48,342 nt of DNA, taken from positions 1 to 48,342 of the forward strand of contig JADGPE010000004.1 in the NCBI GenBank assembly GCA_017882605.1, in the 5' to 3' direction. Origin of the DNA: Thermoleophilia bacterium (GTDB taxonomy: Bacteria > Actinomycetota > Thermoleophilia > Gaiellales > Gaiellaceae). The notes under the pieces were generated by a model. The model made no database searches and was not told where the DNA came from. It saw only the letters and a list, made by a program, of their open reading frames with translations. Position numbers and translations under genes: made by a program. Positions 23,106 through 32,785 of this stretch are shown here, piece by piece. The stretch's first letter is position 1. Each line of letters starts with the position of its first letter.

Positions 23106-25232
23106 ATGCGGGCGGTCGCGACGATCGGACGTTGGAGTGCCCGGCACTCCTGGTTGGCAATCGTGGTCTGGGTCGCGTTCGTCTCACTCGCACTCGCGGG
23201 GCTGGCGGTCACCGGCACGAAGTCGCTCTGGAACGGCTCCGTCGGCGAGTCGGCGCGTGGCTACGACCTGATGAACGCCCACGGCGTGTGGCCGCCGTCC
23301 GTCGAATACGGCTACGTGCACAGCGCAACGCTGCGCGCGAACGACCCGGCGTTCCGGTCCGCCTTGACGGACGTCGAGGCGCGAATGCAAACAGCCTTCG
23401 GCGGCCAGACGGAACTCCGAATCTCGGCCGATCGCCATTCCGCGATCGTCGTCAACACGCCGGACAGAGTTCCGCCATCGCTCCCCTCGGTGCGCGCCTC
23501 AGTACTCGAAGCCGCGCAGGCCCATCCGCAGGTGACGATCGGGGAGGCCGGAGCGTTCACGGCCGGCGACGCTCGAGACCGCGCCGGGAACCGAGACCTG
23601 CACCGGGCGGAGCTGCTTTCCATCCCGGTCACCCTCTTTGTGCTCCTCTTCGCGTTCGGGTCGGTCGTCGCGGCGCTCGTCCCGCTGGTGCTGGCTCTCA
23701 CGGCGGTCGCTGCCGCCTTCGGCCTGCTCGGGCCGATCAGCCAGGTCTTTCCGGTCGACGACGGCGTCAAGGTGATCGTGCTCCTGGTCGGGATGGCTGT
23801 CGGCGTGGACTACGCGCTCTTTTACGTCGTGCGCTCACGCGAGGAGCGAAGTCACGGCCGCGCGTCGCACGAGGCACTTGAGCGCACTGCCCGCACTTCC
23901 GGACGGACCGTCCTCGTCTCCGGGACGACCGTGATGATTGCGATCGCCGGGCTGTTCGTGATCCGCTCGAATGTCTTCAACGCGATTGCGAGCGGAACGA
24001 TCGCCGTCGTCGCCTGTGCGGTCGCGGGCTCGCTGACGGTCCTGCCCGCGATCCTCGAACTGCTCGGCCCGCGGCTCGACCGCGGACGCATCCCGTTCTT
24101 GCCGCACCTACGAGCCGACGGGGCCGGCTCGCCATTCTGGTCCGCCGTCGTCGACCGCGTGCTCCGCCGGCCCCTCCTCTCGATCGTCCTCGGAACAGGC
24201 CTCCTCCTGGTGCTCGCCGTTCCGGCGTTTTCGCTCCACGTCAGCAAGCCCAGCGGCGAGACACTGTCGTCCCAGTCGAATCCGGTGTTCGCGACGCTCG
24301 ACACGATCAGGAACGAGTTTCCGAGCACGGCTGCACCGGCGATGATCGTGGCCGTCGGGCCGCCGAACGAGCAGCCGGCAGCCCTGCGTGCCATAGCCCG
24401 CCTCGAGCGGCTCGCCGTGGCGCGAGGAATCGGCCACGCCCCGTTCACCCTGACGACGAGCACCGACGGCACGGCAGCGTCGGTCGAGATCCCGCTCACC
24501 GGCGCCGGCAACAACACTGCGAGCCGACAGGCGATCTCGGTCCTTCGCCACGAGCTCATCCCGGCAACGCTCGGCCGTCTCTCGGGCGTCGAGACGGCGG
24601 TCACCGGCGCCTCGGCGGAGGACGCCGACTTCACGCAGCAGATGAGGGCCGGCCTGCCCTATGTGATCGCCTTCGTGCTCGCGTTCGCGTTCCTCCTGCT
24701 GCTGTTCGCGTTCCGTTCGCTCGTCGTGCCGATCAAGGCAATCGTCCTCAACCTCTTGTCGGTCGGAGCGGCCTACGGCGTCCTCGTGCTCGTGTTCCAG
24801 CACCACTGGGCCGAGGGCCTGCTCGGCTTCCAGTCGAACGGGACGATCATCTCCTGGCTTCCGCTCTTTCTCTTTGTGATCCTGTTCGGGCTCTCGATGG
24901 ACTACCACGTCTTCATCCTCAGCCGCGTCCGCGAGGGTGTGGATCTGGGCATGAGCAACGATGCCGCGGTCAGGCACGGAATCTCCGTCACCGCAGGCGT
25001 GGTGACGAGCGCGGCGCTCGTGATGGTCGGCGTCTTCTCCCTGTTCGGCACCATCTCCTCGCTCGAGCTCAAACAGGCGGGAGTCGGGCTGGCAGCCGCC
25101 GTGTTGATCGACGCAACGATCGTCCGTGCCGTGCTCCTGCCGGCGTCGATGAAGCTCCTCGGCGACTGGAACTGGTACCTGCCGCGCTCGCTCCGCGACC
25201 ACCTGCCACACGGCCGTCTACACACGACCTGA
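23106..25232 (+). CDS. MMPL-family RND transporter
   Basis: A 708-aa inner-membrane protein with two repeats of one helix, a large extracytoplasmic domain and a cluster of five to six helices. The repeat hallmark GMAVGVDYALFYVVRSREER is in the first half and FGLSMDYHVFILSRVREG in the second; the Asp-Tyr pairs are the proton-relay motif of MMPL proteins. Actinobacterial members export lipids or drugs. ATG 23106 follows GAGGTGG and gives a short basic N-terminus before the first helix. No adjacent lipid-synthesis or TetR gene is present, so the substrate is unknown. Confidence 0.9.
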   Translation: MRAVATIGRWSARHSWLAIVVWVAFVSLALAGLAVTGTKSLWNGSVGESARGYDLMNAHGVWPPSVEYGYVHSATLRANDPAFRSALTDVEARMQTAFGGQTELRISADRHSAIVVNTPDRVPPSLPSVRASVLEAAQAHPQVTIGEAGAFTAGDARDRAGNRDLHRAELLSIPVTLFVLLFAFGSVVAALVPLVLALTAVAAAFGLLGPISQVFPVDDGVKVIVLLVGMAVGVDYALFYVVRSREERSHGRASHEALERTARTSGRTVLVSGTTVMIAIAGLFVIRSNVFNAIASGTIAVVACAVAGSLTVLPAILELLGPRLDRGRIPFLPHLRADGAGSPFWSAVVDRVLRRPLLSIVLGTGLLLVLAVPAFSLHVSKPSGETLSSQSNPVFATLDTIRNEFPSTAAPAMIVAVGPPNEQPAALRAIARLERLAVARGIGHAPFTLTTSTDGTAASVEIPLTGAGNNTASRQAISVLRHELIPATLGRLSGVETAVTGASAEDADFTQQMRAGLPYVIAFVLAFAFLLLLFAFRSLVVPIKAIVLNLLSVGAAYGVLVLVFQHHWAEGLLGFQSNGTIISWLPLFLFVILFGLSMDYHVFILSRVREGVDLGMSNDAAVRHGISVTAGVVTSAALVMVGVFSLFGTISSLELKQAGVGLAAAVLIDATIVRAVLLPASMKLLGDWNWYLPRSLRDHLPHGRLHTT

Positions 25233-25435
25233 TCGTCGCGAGCTACAGGTAGAACGGTATCGGGCAACCGTTCGGGTGCTCGTTCCCCAGTGCTGAGATC
25301 GCTCTGGCATCGATGAACCTGATTCGGCGTGGCGGAAGCAGGTTCACGAGTTTCGAACCGCCACTGTTCTCGAGAAACTCGCGACTCAGATTCACAGAGC
25401 GAATCTGGGTCGAGCGCAGTTCAGGCCGGAGGTGG

Positions 25436-25609
25436 TCAGTCTCGCCTGAACGGTTCGTCCAGGTTCTCGCGGCCCATCTTCTTGAAGATCGCGTTGATCG
25501 AGCCGTGCTCCTCGGCGTACTGCCGTTCATTCTTCAGCGCGTCGTAGTCCTCGACCTCGAGCGGCTTCGGCGGGTCGGGCTGCTTGGTCTTGCGGAAATG
25601 GAGCTTCAT
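25436..25609 (-). CDS. Small hypothetical protein, 57 aa
   Basis: ATG 25609 to TGA 25438-25436. The protein starts MKLHFRKTKQPDPPKPLEVE, is highly charged, and ends in KKMGRENLDEPFRRD. It has no hydrophobic segment. TTATGT lies 6 nt before the ATG, suggesting a leaderless start. Codon choice (GC-rich third positions) fits real coding sequence in this genome. No family is recognised. Confidence 0.55.
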   Translation of the reverse strand: MKLHFRKTKQPDPPKPLEVEDYDALKNERQYAEEHGSINAIFKKMGRENLDEPFRRD

Positions 25610-25757
25610 GTGCCGAACATAACGTGGCGCAGCTCCGGTGTCATCGTGGAAGGTACGTAGCAGACGGGCCCGCGAGCGGGCCTCTCACGGCACGTGACAT
25701 CGGGGAGAACACTGAGGAGCCCGCCGAGCGCAGCCTCTACGCTAGACGCCAGACGCC

Positions 25758-26174
25758 ATGGCTTTCAGAGTCCGCCGAGCCGAGTACTACTACGCGAACG
25801 TCCACGACGACATCGGAGCGGCGAATCGGGTCCTCTCCGACCTCGCCGAGCGCGGCGTCAACCTGCTCGCCTTCACCGCAGTGCCGTCCGGGCCGAGCCT
25901 GGCGCAGTTCACGCTCTTCCCCGAGGAGCCGAGGAAGCTGGCCGCCGAGGCGGTCCTTGCCGGCCTCGCGCTCGACGGCCCACACCACGCATTGCTCGTG
26001 CAGGGCGACGACGAGCTCGGCGCGTTCGCGGGCATCCACGAACGCCTTTCAAAGGCACGCGTGGACATCTACGCGTCCTCCGGCGTGACCGACGGCCAGG
26101 GCTCGTTCGGCTACGTCATCTACGTCCGCGAAGATCAGTTCGACGAAGCGGCGAAGGCCCTGGAGCTCGACTAG
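25758..26174 (+). CDS. ACT-like domain protein
   Basis: A 138-aa soluble protein that looks like two ACT-type alpha/beta units. The first is about 8-60 (YYYANVHDDIGAANRVLSDLAERGVNLLAF). The second is about 75-138 (HALLVQGDDELGAFAGIHERLSKARVDIYASSGV). The pattern of a short strand, D/G-rich ligand turn, helix with LxxxGVN and a second strand is typical of ACT domains, which bind amino acids. No enzyme domain is attached. TACGCT precedes the ATG by 15 nt. Its last 59 nt overlap the convergent DUF1361 gene. Confidence 0.7.
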   Translation: MAFRVRRAEYYYANVHDDIGAANRVLSDLAERGVNLLAFTAVPSGPSLAQFTLFPEEPRKLAAEAVLAGLALDGPHHALLVQGDDELGAFAGIHERLSKARVDIYASSGVTDGQGSFGYVIYVREDQFDEAAKALELD

Positions 26175-26871
26175 ACCGAGGAGCTCCTCCAGGCTCCTGG
26201 AGCTCGAGCCGCAACTCGAGGAACGCGTACAGGACTCCGTAGCCGACGAGCAGGAACGCGGTGAGGACGACGAGGACCGCGCCCATCCGAGGATGCTGGA
26301 ACGGGTCCTCCAGCTGGTTGCTGATGACGTGCGCGACCCGGCGCGGCCGGAGCAGCGCATCCCAGCTGTTGAAGCGCACGAACCGCCCGAGGTAGACGCC
26401 GAAGCTCGCCAGCGCCAGTGCCAAGGCGACGACAGCCCACGACCATGCAGCCCCGACGATGCTCCGCACGATCAACTGCACCAGGTAGAGCGAGGCAAAT
26501 CCGAGCAGGAGCGCGGTCCACGCGAACGACGACAGCATCAGCGCGTCGTACCAGAGGGGCGCAGATGGACTTTCGCCCACGTGAATGAAGTCGGTCAGCA
26601 TGTACGGCGCGTTGGGAAAGAACAGCAGCCAGAGCAGAAGCAGCGCGACCACGAGCGCGTCCACGCGCCGCCGTGCGCGCACGAAGGCGGCCGCTGCGCA
26701 CGCGAGCGGCACCCACGCGAGGAACAGGTTCCAGATCAGGAACCGGTAGAACGAGTCGCCCGTCCTCTCGATTCGGAGCTCGAGCGTGGCAACACAAAGC
26801 GCGGAAGCCGCGAGAAGTGCGAGAACGACCAAAGCACGCCGGTCGCGAAGCCAGGAAGAAGAATGCAGCAA
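26116..26871 (-). CDS. DUF1361 membrane protein
   Basis: A 251-aa protein with about seven membrane helices. The family signature is clear: WNLFLAWVPLACA, LWLLFFPNAPYMLTDFIH, and WYDALMLSSFAWTALLLG, followed by GVYLGRFVRFNSWD. The molecular function of DUF1361 is unknown. The last 20 residues (Arg/Pro-rich) are encoded antisense to the end of the ACT-like gene, so the true C-terminus may be unusual but the frame is open. It diverges from the VOC gene. Confidence 0.85.
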   Translation of the reverse strand: MLHSSSWLRDRRALVVLALLAASALCVATLELRIERTGDSFYRFLIWNLFLAWVPLACAAAAFVRARRRVDALVVALLLLWLLFFPNAPYMLTDFIHVGESPSAPLWYDALMLSSFAWTALLLGFASLYLVQLIVRSIVGAAWSWAVVALALALASFGVYLGRFVRFNSWDALLRPRRVAHVISNQLEDPFQHPRMGAVLVVLTAFLLVGYGVLYAFLELRLELQEPGGAPRSSRAPGPSPLRRTDLRGRR

Positions 26872-26960
26872 AGCTCAGGAATGTTGCCCGATCTCAGCCT
26901 GGCCGATGAATTGCGGCCACCACACAGGTCATAAGCATCGACCTCGAGAAAGGAGACGAA

Positions 26961-27338
26961 ATGTCACACATCACGAAGCTCGGCAGGGTGATGGTTCCCG
27001 TGTCCGACCAGGACGAAGCGATTGCCTTCTACACGAACACGCTGGGCTTCTCGCTCGCCGCGGACGTGCCCTTCGGGGACGGCGAGCGGTGGGTCGAGGT
27101 CGCACCCCCCGGCGGCGGGGCCGCGCTCGCGCTCGTCCCCCCGCGCGGCGACTACCAGCCCGGGCGCATGACCGGCGTCGCGCTCGAGTCAGCCGACCCA
27201 CGCGCAGACCACGCCGAGCTCAAGGAGCAGGGCGTCGACGTGGACGCCGAGTTGATGGGCGGAGACGGCACGGTGCCGCTCCTGTTCTTCTTCCGCGACC
27301 ACGACTCGAACCACCTGATGATCGTCGAAGGCCAGTAG
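26961..27338 (+). CDS. Glyoxalase/VOC family protein
   Basis: A 125-aa vicinal-oxygen-chelate fold protein with two beta-alpha-beta-beta-beta units: GRVMVPVSDQDEAIAFYTNTLGFSLAADV at the start and FFFRDHDSNHLMIVEGQ at the end, where Asn/His and Glu take the usual metal-site positions. AAAGGAGA precedes the ATG. It belongs to the broad subfamily annotated as glyoxalase/bleomycin resistance-like, and no specific substrate can be given. It stands between DUF1361 and the end of leuD. Confidence 0.85.
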   Translation: MSHITKLGRVMVPVSDQDEAIAFYTNTLGFSLAADVPFGDGERWVEVAPPGGGAALALVPPRGDYQPGRMTGVALESADPRADHAELKEQGVDVDAELMGGDGTVPLLFFFRDHDSNHLMIVEGQ

Positions 27339-27340
27339 AG

Positions 27341-27930
27341 CTACAAGGCGAGCTCACGTGCGTCGAAGCGCGCGACATGCGTCGCTTCGTACGCCGTGAT
27401 CTCGCCGGCGCGCTGCAAGGTGCGGGCGACGTCGTCCAGCCCGTTGACGAGCGTCTCCTGCGCGTGCGAGTCGAAGTCGAACTCGAGGACGAGCCCGCTG
27501 GGATGCGTGATCCGCAGCTGCTCCAGGTCGACCGTCAACTCGTTGGTCGAGACCAGCGCCTCGCGCACACGTGTGATCTCGGCCGCCGGGAGCTGCACGG
27601 GCGCGAGGCCGCTGTTGATCGCGTTCGCGCGGAAGATGTCGCCGAACGACGGTGCGATCACGACCCGGAAGCCGAAGTCTTCGAGCGCCCAGGCCGCGTG
27701 CTCGCGCGACGAGCCACAGCCGAAGTTGCGACCGGCGATCAGGATCGGCGCATCGCGGTTCTCAGGGTCGTTGAGGAAGAAGCCGGGGTCGCGCACCCAG
27801 TCGTGGAACAGAAACTGCCCGTACCCGGAGCGCTCGATGCGCTTGAGGAACTGCTTCGGGATGATCTGGTCGGTGTCGACGTCGGCGCGGTCGAGCACCG
27901 CGACCTTGCCGGTGACGCTCCGCAATGCCT

Positions 27931-27934
<4 letters not shown>
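27341..27934 (-). CDS. leuD: 3-isopropylmalate dehydratase small subunit
   Basis: A 197-aa swivelling domain of isopropylmalate isomerase, which converts 2- to 3-isopropylmalate in leucine synthesis. [33 protein letters not shown] and the substrate-loop region are intact and length is normal. ATG 27934 shares bases with the leuC stop (ATGA), so the subunits are coupled. It is the last gene of the thrC-like to leuD operon. Confidence 0.96.
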
Positions 27935-29318
<1,384 letters not shown>

Positions 29319-29322
<4 letters not shown>

Positions 29323-30146
29323 CGCTCACGCTCCGCCGCGTAGGACCCGAACAGGCGCAGCTCACGGGTCAGCCCGCGCAACTCGCGAAGCGCAGGGCCG
29401 ATGTGCTGGTCGTACACATGCCCGTCGAGCACGAGGTCGAAGCGGTATCGCCAGGGCGAATTCGGAAGCGGGCGCGACACGAGCTGGACGAGGTTGACGT
29501 TGTTTCGCGCCAGCGGCTCGAGCGCCCGGAAGAGCGCTCCCGGCTGATGGTCGGTGACGAACGACAACGCGGTGCGCCAGCCTTCGCCGCCGCCGATCTG
29601 CGTGTACGGCGCCAGCGCGACAAAGCGGGTGAACGCCCCGGGCCGGTCACCGACGTCGTCTGCGAGCACCTCCAGCCCGTACGCCGCAGCCGCCTCGGCG
29701 CTCGCGATCGCCACCTGTCTTGGATCGCCTGCGTCGGCGACCTCGCGGGCTGCATCCGCGGTCGTCGCAGCCGGCACACGGCGAACCTCACGGGCCCCGA
29801 GCAGGTCTCGGCACTGGTCGAACGCAGCAGGGTGCGAGAGCACCGTGCGCGCGTCTTCGAACGTCGCTCCCGCGAGACCCACGATGCAATGCCGGATCGG
29901 CAAGGTCGCCTCGCGAACGATCGAGAGCGGTGCTCGAAACAGCAGGTCGTGTGTCTCGGCGATCGGGCCGACGAGGGAGCTCTCGATCGGGAGCACGCCG
30001 AGCGTCACCTCCGCCGCTGACGCGGCGTCGACGACGGCGACGAAGCTCGGCAGGTCGACGGACCGAACGGCGTCGGGCACGAGCACAGCCGCGGCAGCGT
30101 TGCTGTGGCTTCCGGGCGGCCCTGGGTATCCGACGCTGACGGTCAC
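29319..30146 (-). CDS. pheA: Prephenate dehydratase
   Basis: A 275-aa enzyme converting prephenate to phenylpyruvate in phenylalanine synthesis. The catalytic TRF motif is present (GAFTRFVAL). A C-terminal ACT domain follows ([20 protein letters not shown]). The usual Phe-binding ESRP reads VSRP here, so feedback control may differ. No chorismate mutase domain is attached; a separate aroQ lies upstream in the same operon. GTG 30146 is fixed by GTGA overlap with the 46-aa zinc-ribbon ORF. Confidence 0.92.
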
Positions 30147-30283
30147 CGCGTGGCGAAGTCCAGGCGAATCGGCAGGCCGCAACGGGCACAGAGCGTGCGC
30201 GCAGCGCCCTTGTGAGTTGCCTGCTCCTGGGGCACCGGGACGGCACACGAGCAGGTTGCGATCACGACAGCGCGGTTGTCCAT
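30143..30283 (-). CDS. 46-aa zinc-ribbon-like protein
   Basis: ATG 30283 to TGA 30145-30143. It begins MDNRAVVIATCSCAVPVP and has CxC (Cys11, Cys13) and CxxC (Cys32, Cys35) pairs, compatible with one zinc site. A full AGGAGGA lies 4 nt before the ATG. The first codons overlap the end of leuB, and the stop overlaps the pheA GTG (GTGA). The strong ribosome binding site and both-side coupling indicate that it is translated. Function is unknown. Confidence 0.75.
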   Translation of the reverse strand: MDNRAVVIATCSCAVPVPQEQATHKGAARTLCARCGLPIRLDFATR

Positions 30284-31275
30284 GCTTCCTCCTTTGTGAG
30301 TGACGCGAGGACCGCGTCACCGAACGCCTTCGTTGTGGCGTTGCCGCCGAGATCAGGTGTGGGCGCCGAGACGAGCGCGGCGTCGACGGACTCCGCGAGC
30401 ACGCCGGCCAGGTCACCACGGTGCAGCCCATGCTCGAGCAGCAGCGCGAGCGACCGGAGCATCGCCGCAGGATTTGCGGCGCCCGTGCCGGCGAGGTCGG
30501 GAGCGGAGCCGTGCACCGGTTCGAAGACTCCGGGGCCGGCGTCGCCGAGGCTGGCCGACGCGGCGAGCCCGAGCCCTCCGGTAACGGCGGCGGCGACGTC
30601 GGAAAGGATGTCTCCGAACATGTTCTCGGTGACAACGACATCGATCGTCTCCGGTGCGTTCACGAGCTCCATCGCAAAGCTGTCGACGAGCGCATGGCGC
30701 AGCGCCACGTCGGGATACCCCGGTGCGATCTCATCGACGACGCGGCGCCACATGCGGGACGTGTCGAGCACGTTGGCCTTGTCGACCGACACGAGCGACC
30801 GGCGGCGTCCACGCGCCAGCTCGAACCCACGGCGAACGATGCGCGCGACCTCATCCGGGTGGTACTCGCACGTGTCGAAGACCGTCCCGTCGTCGCGCAC
30901 CCCGCGCGCGCCGAAGTACAGGCCGCCGACGAGCTCGCGCACGATCACGAGATCGACGTCACCCTGTGTCGCCGGCCGCAGGTTGGCGTAGACGTCGAGC
31001 GCCCTGCGCAGCCCCAGGAGGCCCTGCTCCGGCCGCACCGCGCCGCTGTCCCAGCGCGGGCCGCCGACGGCGCCGAGCAGAACGGCTCGTGAGGCGCGAC
31101 ACGCCGCGAGCGTCTCGGCCGGCAGCGGCTCGCCGGTCGCGTCGATGGCCGCACCGCCGAACGGCAGCCGCACGACCTCCACGTCGACCGGCAGGTGCTC
31201 GAGCACCCGCACCGCCTGCTCCAGCACCTCAGGCCCGATCCCGTCACCCGGCAGACAGGCAATCAGCTCAGGCAT
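30262..31275 (-). CDS. leuB: 3-isopropylmalate dehydrogenase
   Basis: A 337-aa NAD-dependent beta-decarboxylating dehydrogenase of leucine synthesis. All key features are present: LPGDGIGPEV, substrate arginines in LLGLRRALDVYANLRP, catalytic Tyr in RELVGGLYFG, catalytic Lys in SVDKANVLD, metal aspartates in DSFAMELV and NMFGDILSD, and EPVHGSAPDLAGTG. ATG 31275 is chosen since family similarity begins at once; it overlaps the aroQ end by 8 nt. Compare the degenerate paralogue at 42033-42938. Confidence 0.95.
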   Translation of the reverse strand: MPELIACLPGDGIGPEVLEQAVRVLEHLPVDVEVVRLPFGGAAIDATGEPLPAETLAACRASRAVLLGAVGGPRWDSGAVRPEQGLLGLRRALDVYANLRPATQGDVDLVIVRELVGGLYFGARGVRDDGTVFDTCEYHPDEVARIVRRGFELARGRRRSLVSVDKANVLDTSRMWRRVVDEIAPGYPDVALRHALVDSFAMELVNAPETIDVVVTENMFGDILSDVAAAVTGGLGLAASASLGDAGPGVFEPVHGSAPDLAGTGAANPAAMLRSLALLLEHGLHRGDLAGVLAESVDAALVSAPTPDLGGNATTKAFGDAVLASLTKEEAWTTALS

Positions 31276-31546
31276 TTGCCACCTCGCGCTTGACGAGATC
31301 GAGAACGAAGCTGACGAGCTCATGCACCCCGTCGTCCGATAGCGGCCCAGGGTTGACGTCCTTCAACTCCTGGAGCAAGGACGCCTCACGGTCCGGATCG
31401 AGGAAGTCGATCCCGTGCTGCTCCTTGTGACGGCGCAGCTTTGCAACCGTCTCGATCCGCGCGTTGATTGTCTCGAGGAGCCGCACGTCCAGTGCGGTGA
31501 TCTCCGCGCGCAGCGCCGCCACGACTGGATCGACGACCCCCGTCAT
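31268..31546 (-). CDS. Chorismate mutase, AroQ type
   Basis: A 92-aa all-helical enzyme turning chorismate into prephenate. LRAEITALDVRLLETINARIETVAKLRRHKEQHG carries the helix-1 Arg, and the DPDREASLLQEL segment carries the active-site Arg/Glu pattern of AroQ. Together with pheA in the same operon it provides the last two specific steps to phenylpyruvate. Its ATG overlaps the stop of the thrC-like gene (ATGA) and its stop overlaps leuB. Confidence 0.9.
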   Translation of the reverse strand: MTGVVDPVVAALRAEITALDVRLLETINARIETVAKLRRHKEQHGIDFLDPDREASLLQELKDVNPGPLSDDGVHELVSFVLDLVKREVANA

Positions 31547-32760
31547 GCCGTCACCCCGATGTGCTCGAGCAACTCGTCGACATCGGCTTCGATCTCGATC
31601 CCGGCCCGCGTCTCGATCACCTGCGGCGTCTTCAGCCCCGTGCCCGTGACGAGCACGACCACGCGATCGTCAGGCCCGAGCGCTCCTGCTTCCGTCGCCG
31701 CGCGCAGTGCACCCACGGTCACTCCTGCCGCGGTCTCGCCCCAGACTCCCGACTGCGCAGCGAGCAGCGACAGGTTGGCGCCGATCTCGTCCTCGGGAAC
31801 CGCGTAGACCGCGCCTGCTGAAGCGCGCGCGGTGGCAATCGCGAGATCGCCGTCGGCTGGGGAACCAATCGCGAGCGAATGCGCAATCGTGTTCGGGCGG
31901 ATCGGCGACACCGGACGCTCGTCGGCGAAGGCGTGCGCGACGGGAGCGCAGCCTTCCGCCTGGCCGCCGTAGATCCGCGGGCTCTCACCGTCGACGAGGC
32001 CGAGTCGCCGGAACTGCTCGAACCCCTGCCAGAGCTTCGTGAAGAGCGAGCCGGAGGCGACCGGCGAGACGACGGCGTCCGGCATCTGCCACCCGAGCTG
32101 TTCGGCGATCTCGAATGCGAGCGTCTTCGATCCCTCGGCGTAGTAGGCGCGCAGGTTCACGTTGACGAACGCCCAGTCGAGCTCGCCCGCCAACTCGACG
32201 ACGAGGCGCGAGCAGTCGTCGTAGCTGCCGTTCACGGCGTACATCTCGCCGCCGTAGACCGCGGTCGCGAGCAGCTTCTCCGGCTCGACGGTTCGCGGGT
32301 AGAGCACCACCGAGCGCATGCCGCTCGCCGCAGCGCGCGCGGCGACGGCGTTCCCGAGATTGCCCGTCGAGGCGCAGGCCAGGGTGTCGGTCCCGAGCTC
32401 GGCGGCCTTAGCGGCTGCGACGGCGACCACGCGGTCCTTGAACGAGTGCGTCGGGTTCGTATGGTCGAGCTTCAGGAACACCTCGCGGACGCCGACCGCC
32501 TGAGCGAGGCGCGGCGCGGGCACGAGCGGGGTCCAGCCGGGGCCGGCAGCAGCGTCGGGCGGCACGGCGGTCGGGAGCAGCGGCGCGTAGCGCCAGAGCG
32601 ACCGCGGGCCACGTTCGATCGTCTCGCGGGTCGCCTCGCGGGCGACCTGGTCCCAGTCGTACACCGGCTCGAGTGGGCCGAAACAGCGGAGGCACACGCC
32701 GCTCGCGACCGCAGGGTAGTCGGATTCGCAGATCCGGCATCTGAGCGTGTCAACAGCCAT
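31543..32760 (-). CDS. Threonine synthase-like PLP enzyme with N-terminal zinc ribbon (second copy)
   Basis: A 405-aa fold-type II PLP enzyme. Zinc-ribbon cysteines are 8, 11, 23 and 26, spaced exactly as in the protein at 18551. PLP Lys109 is in THSFKDR, the phosphate loop is STGNLGNAVAARAA, and SGSLFTKLWQGF follows. It heads the leucine/phenylalanine operon. Threonine synthase is the best family call, but hom-thrC-thrB supply a second candidate, so in vivo substrate is open. ATG 32760 lies 10 nt after a TATTGT -10 box, suggesting a leaderless or nearly leaderless mRNA. Confidence 0.85.
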   Translation of the reverse strand: MAVDTLRCRICESDYPAVASGVCLRCFGPLEPVYDWDQVAREATRETIERGPRSLWRYAPLLPTAVPPDAAAGPGWTPLVPAPRLAQAVGVREVFLKLDHTNPTHSFKDRVVAVAAAKAAELGTDTLACASTGNLGNAVAARAAASGMRSVVLYPRTVEPEKLLATAVYGGEMYAVNGSYDDCSRLVVELAGELDWAFVNVNLRAYYAEGSKTLAFEIAEQLGWQMPDAVVSPVASGSLFTKLWQGFEQFRRLGLVDGESPRIYGGQAEGCAPVAHAFADERPVSPIRPNTIAHSLAIGSPADGDLAIATARASAGAVYAVPEDEIGANLSLLAAQSGVWGETAAGVTVGALRAATEAGALGPDDRVVVLVTGTGLKTPQVIETRAGIEIEADVDELLEHIGVTA

Positions 32761-32769
32761 TGGCGCCCG

Positions 32770-32776
32770 TACAATA
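32770..32776. promoter_or_regulatory. Symmetric bidirectional promoter with overlapping -10 boxes
   Basis: TACAAT (plus strand, 32770-32775) and TATTGT (minus strand, 32776-32771) share five base pairs. The plus-strand GTG (32786) and the minus-strand ATG (32760) each start exactly 10 nt beyond their box. Only 25 bp separate the two start codons, so no separate ribosome binding sites or promoters fit. Confidence 0.65.
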
Positions 32777-32785
32777 CTTTCCGAA

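Noticed and set aside
25243-25530. A 95-codon minus-strand ORF.
   Set aside because: Its first part lies antisense/out of frame within the 57-aa ORF region, composition is Ser/Arg/Thr-rich, and no start signal or family is seen; at most a decayed remnant.
25667-25682. GGCCCGC/GCGGGCC hairpin upstream of the ACT-like gene.
   Set aside because: Seven base pairs without a T-run or conserved context; such hairpins are expected by chance in GC-rich intergenic DNA.
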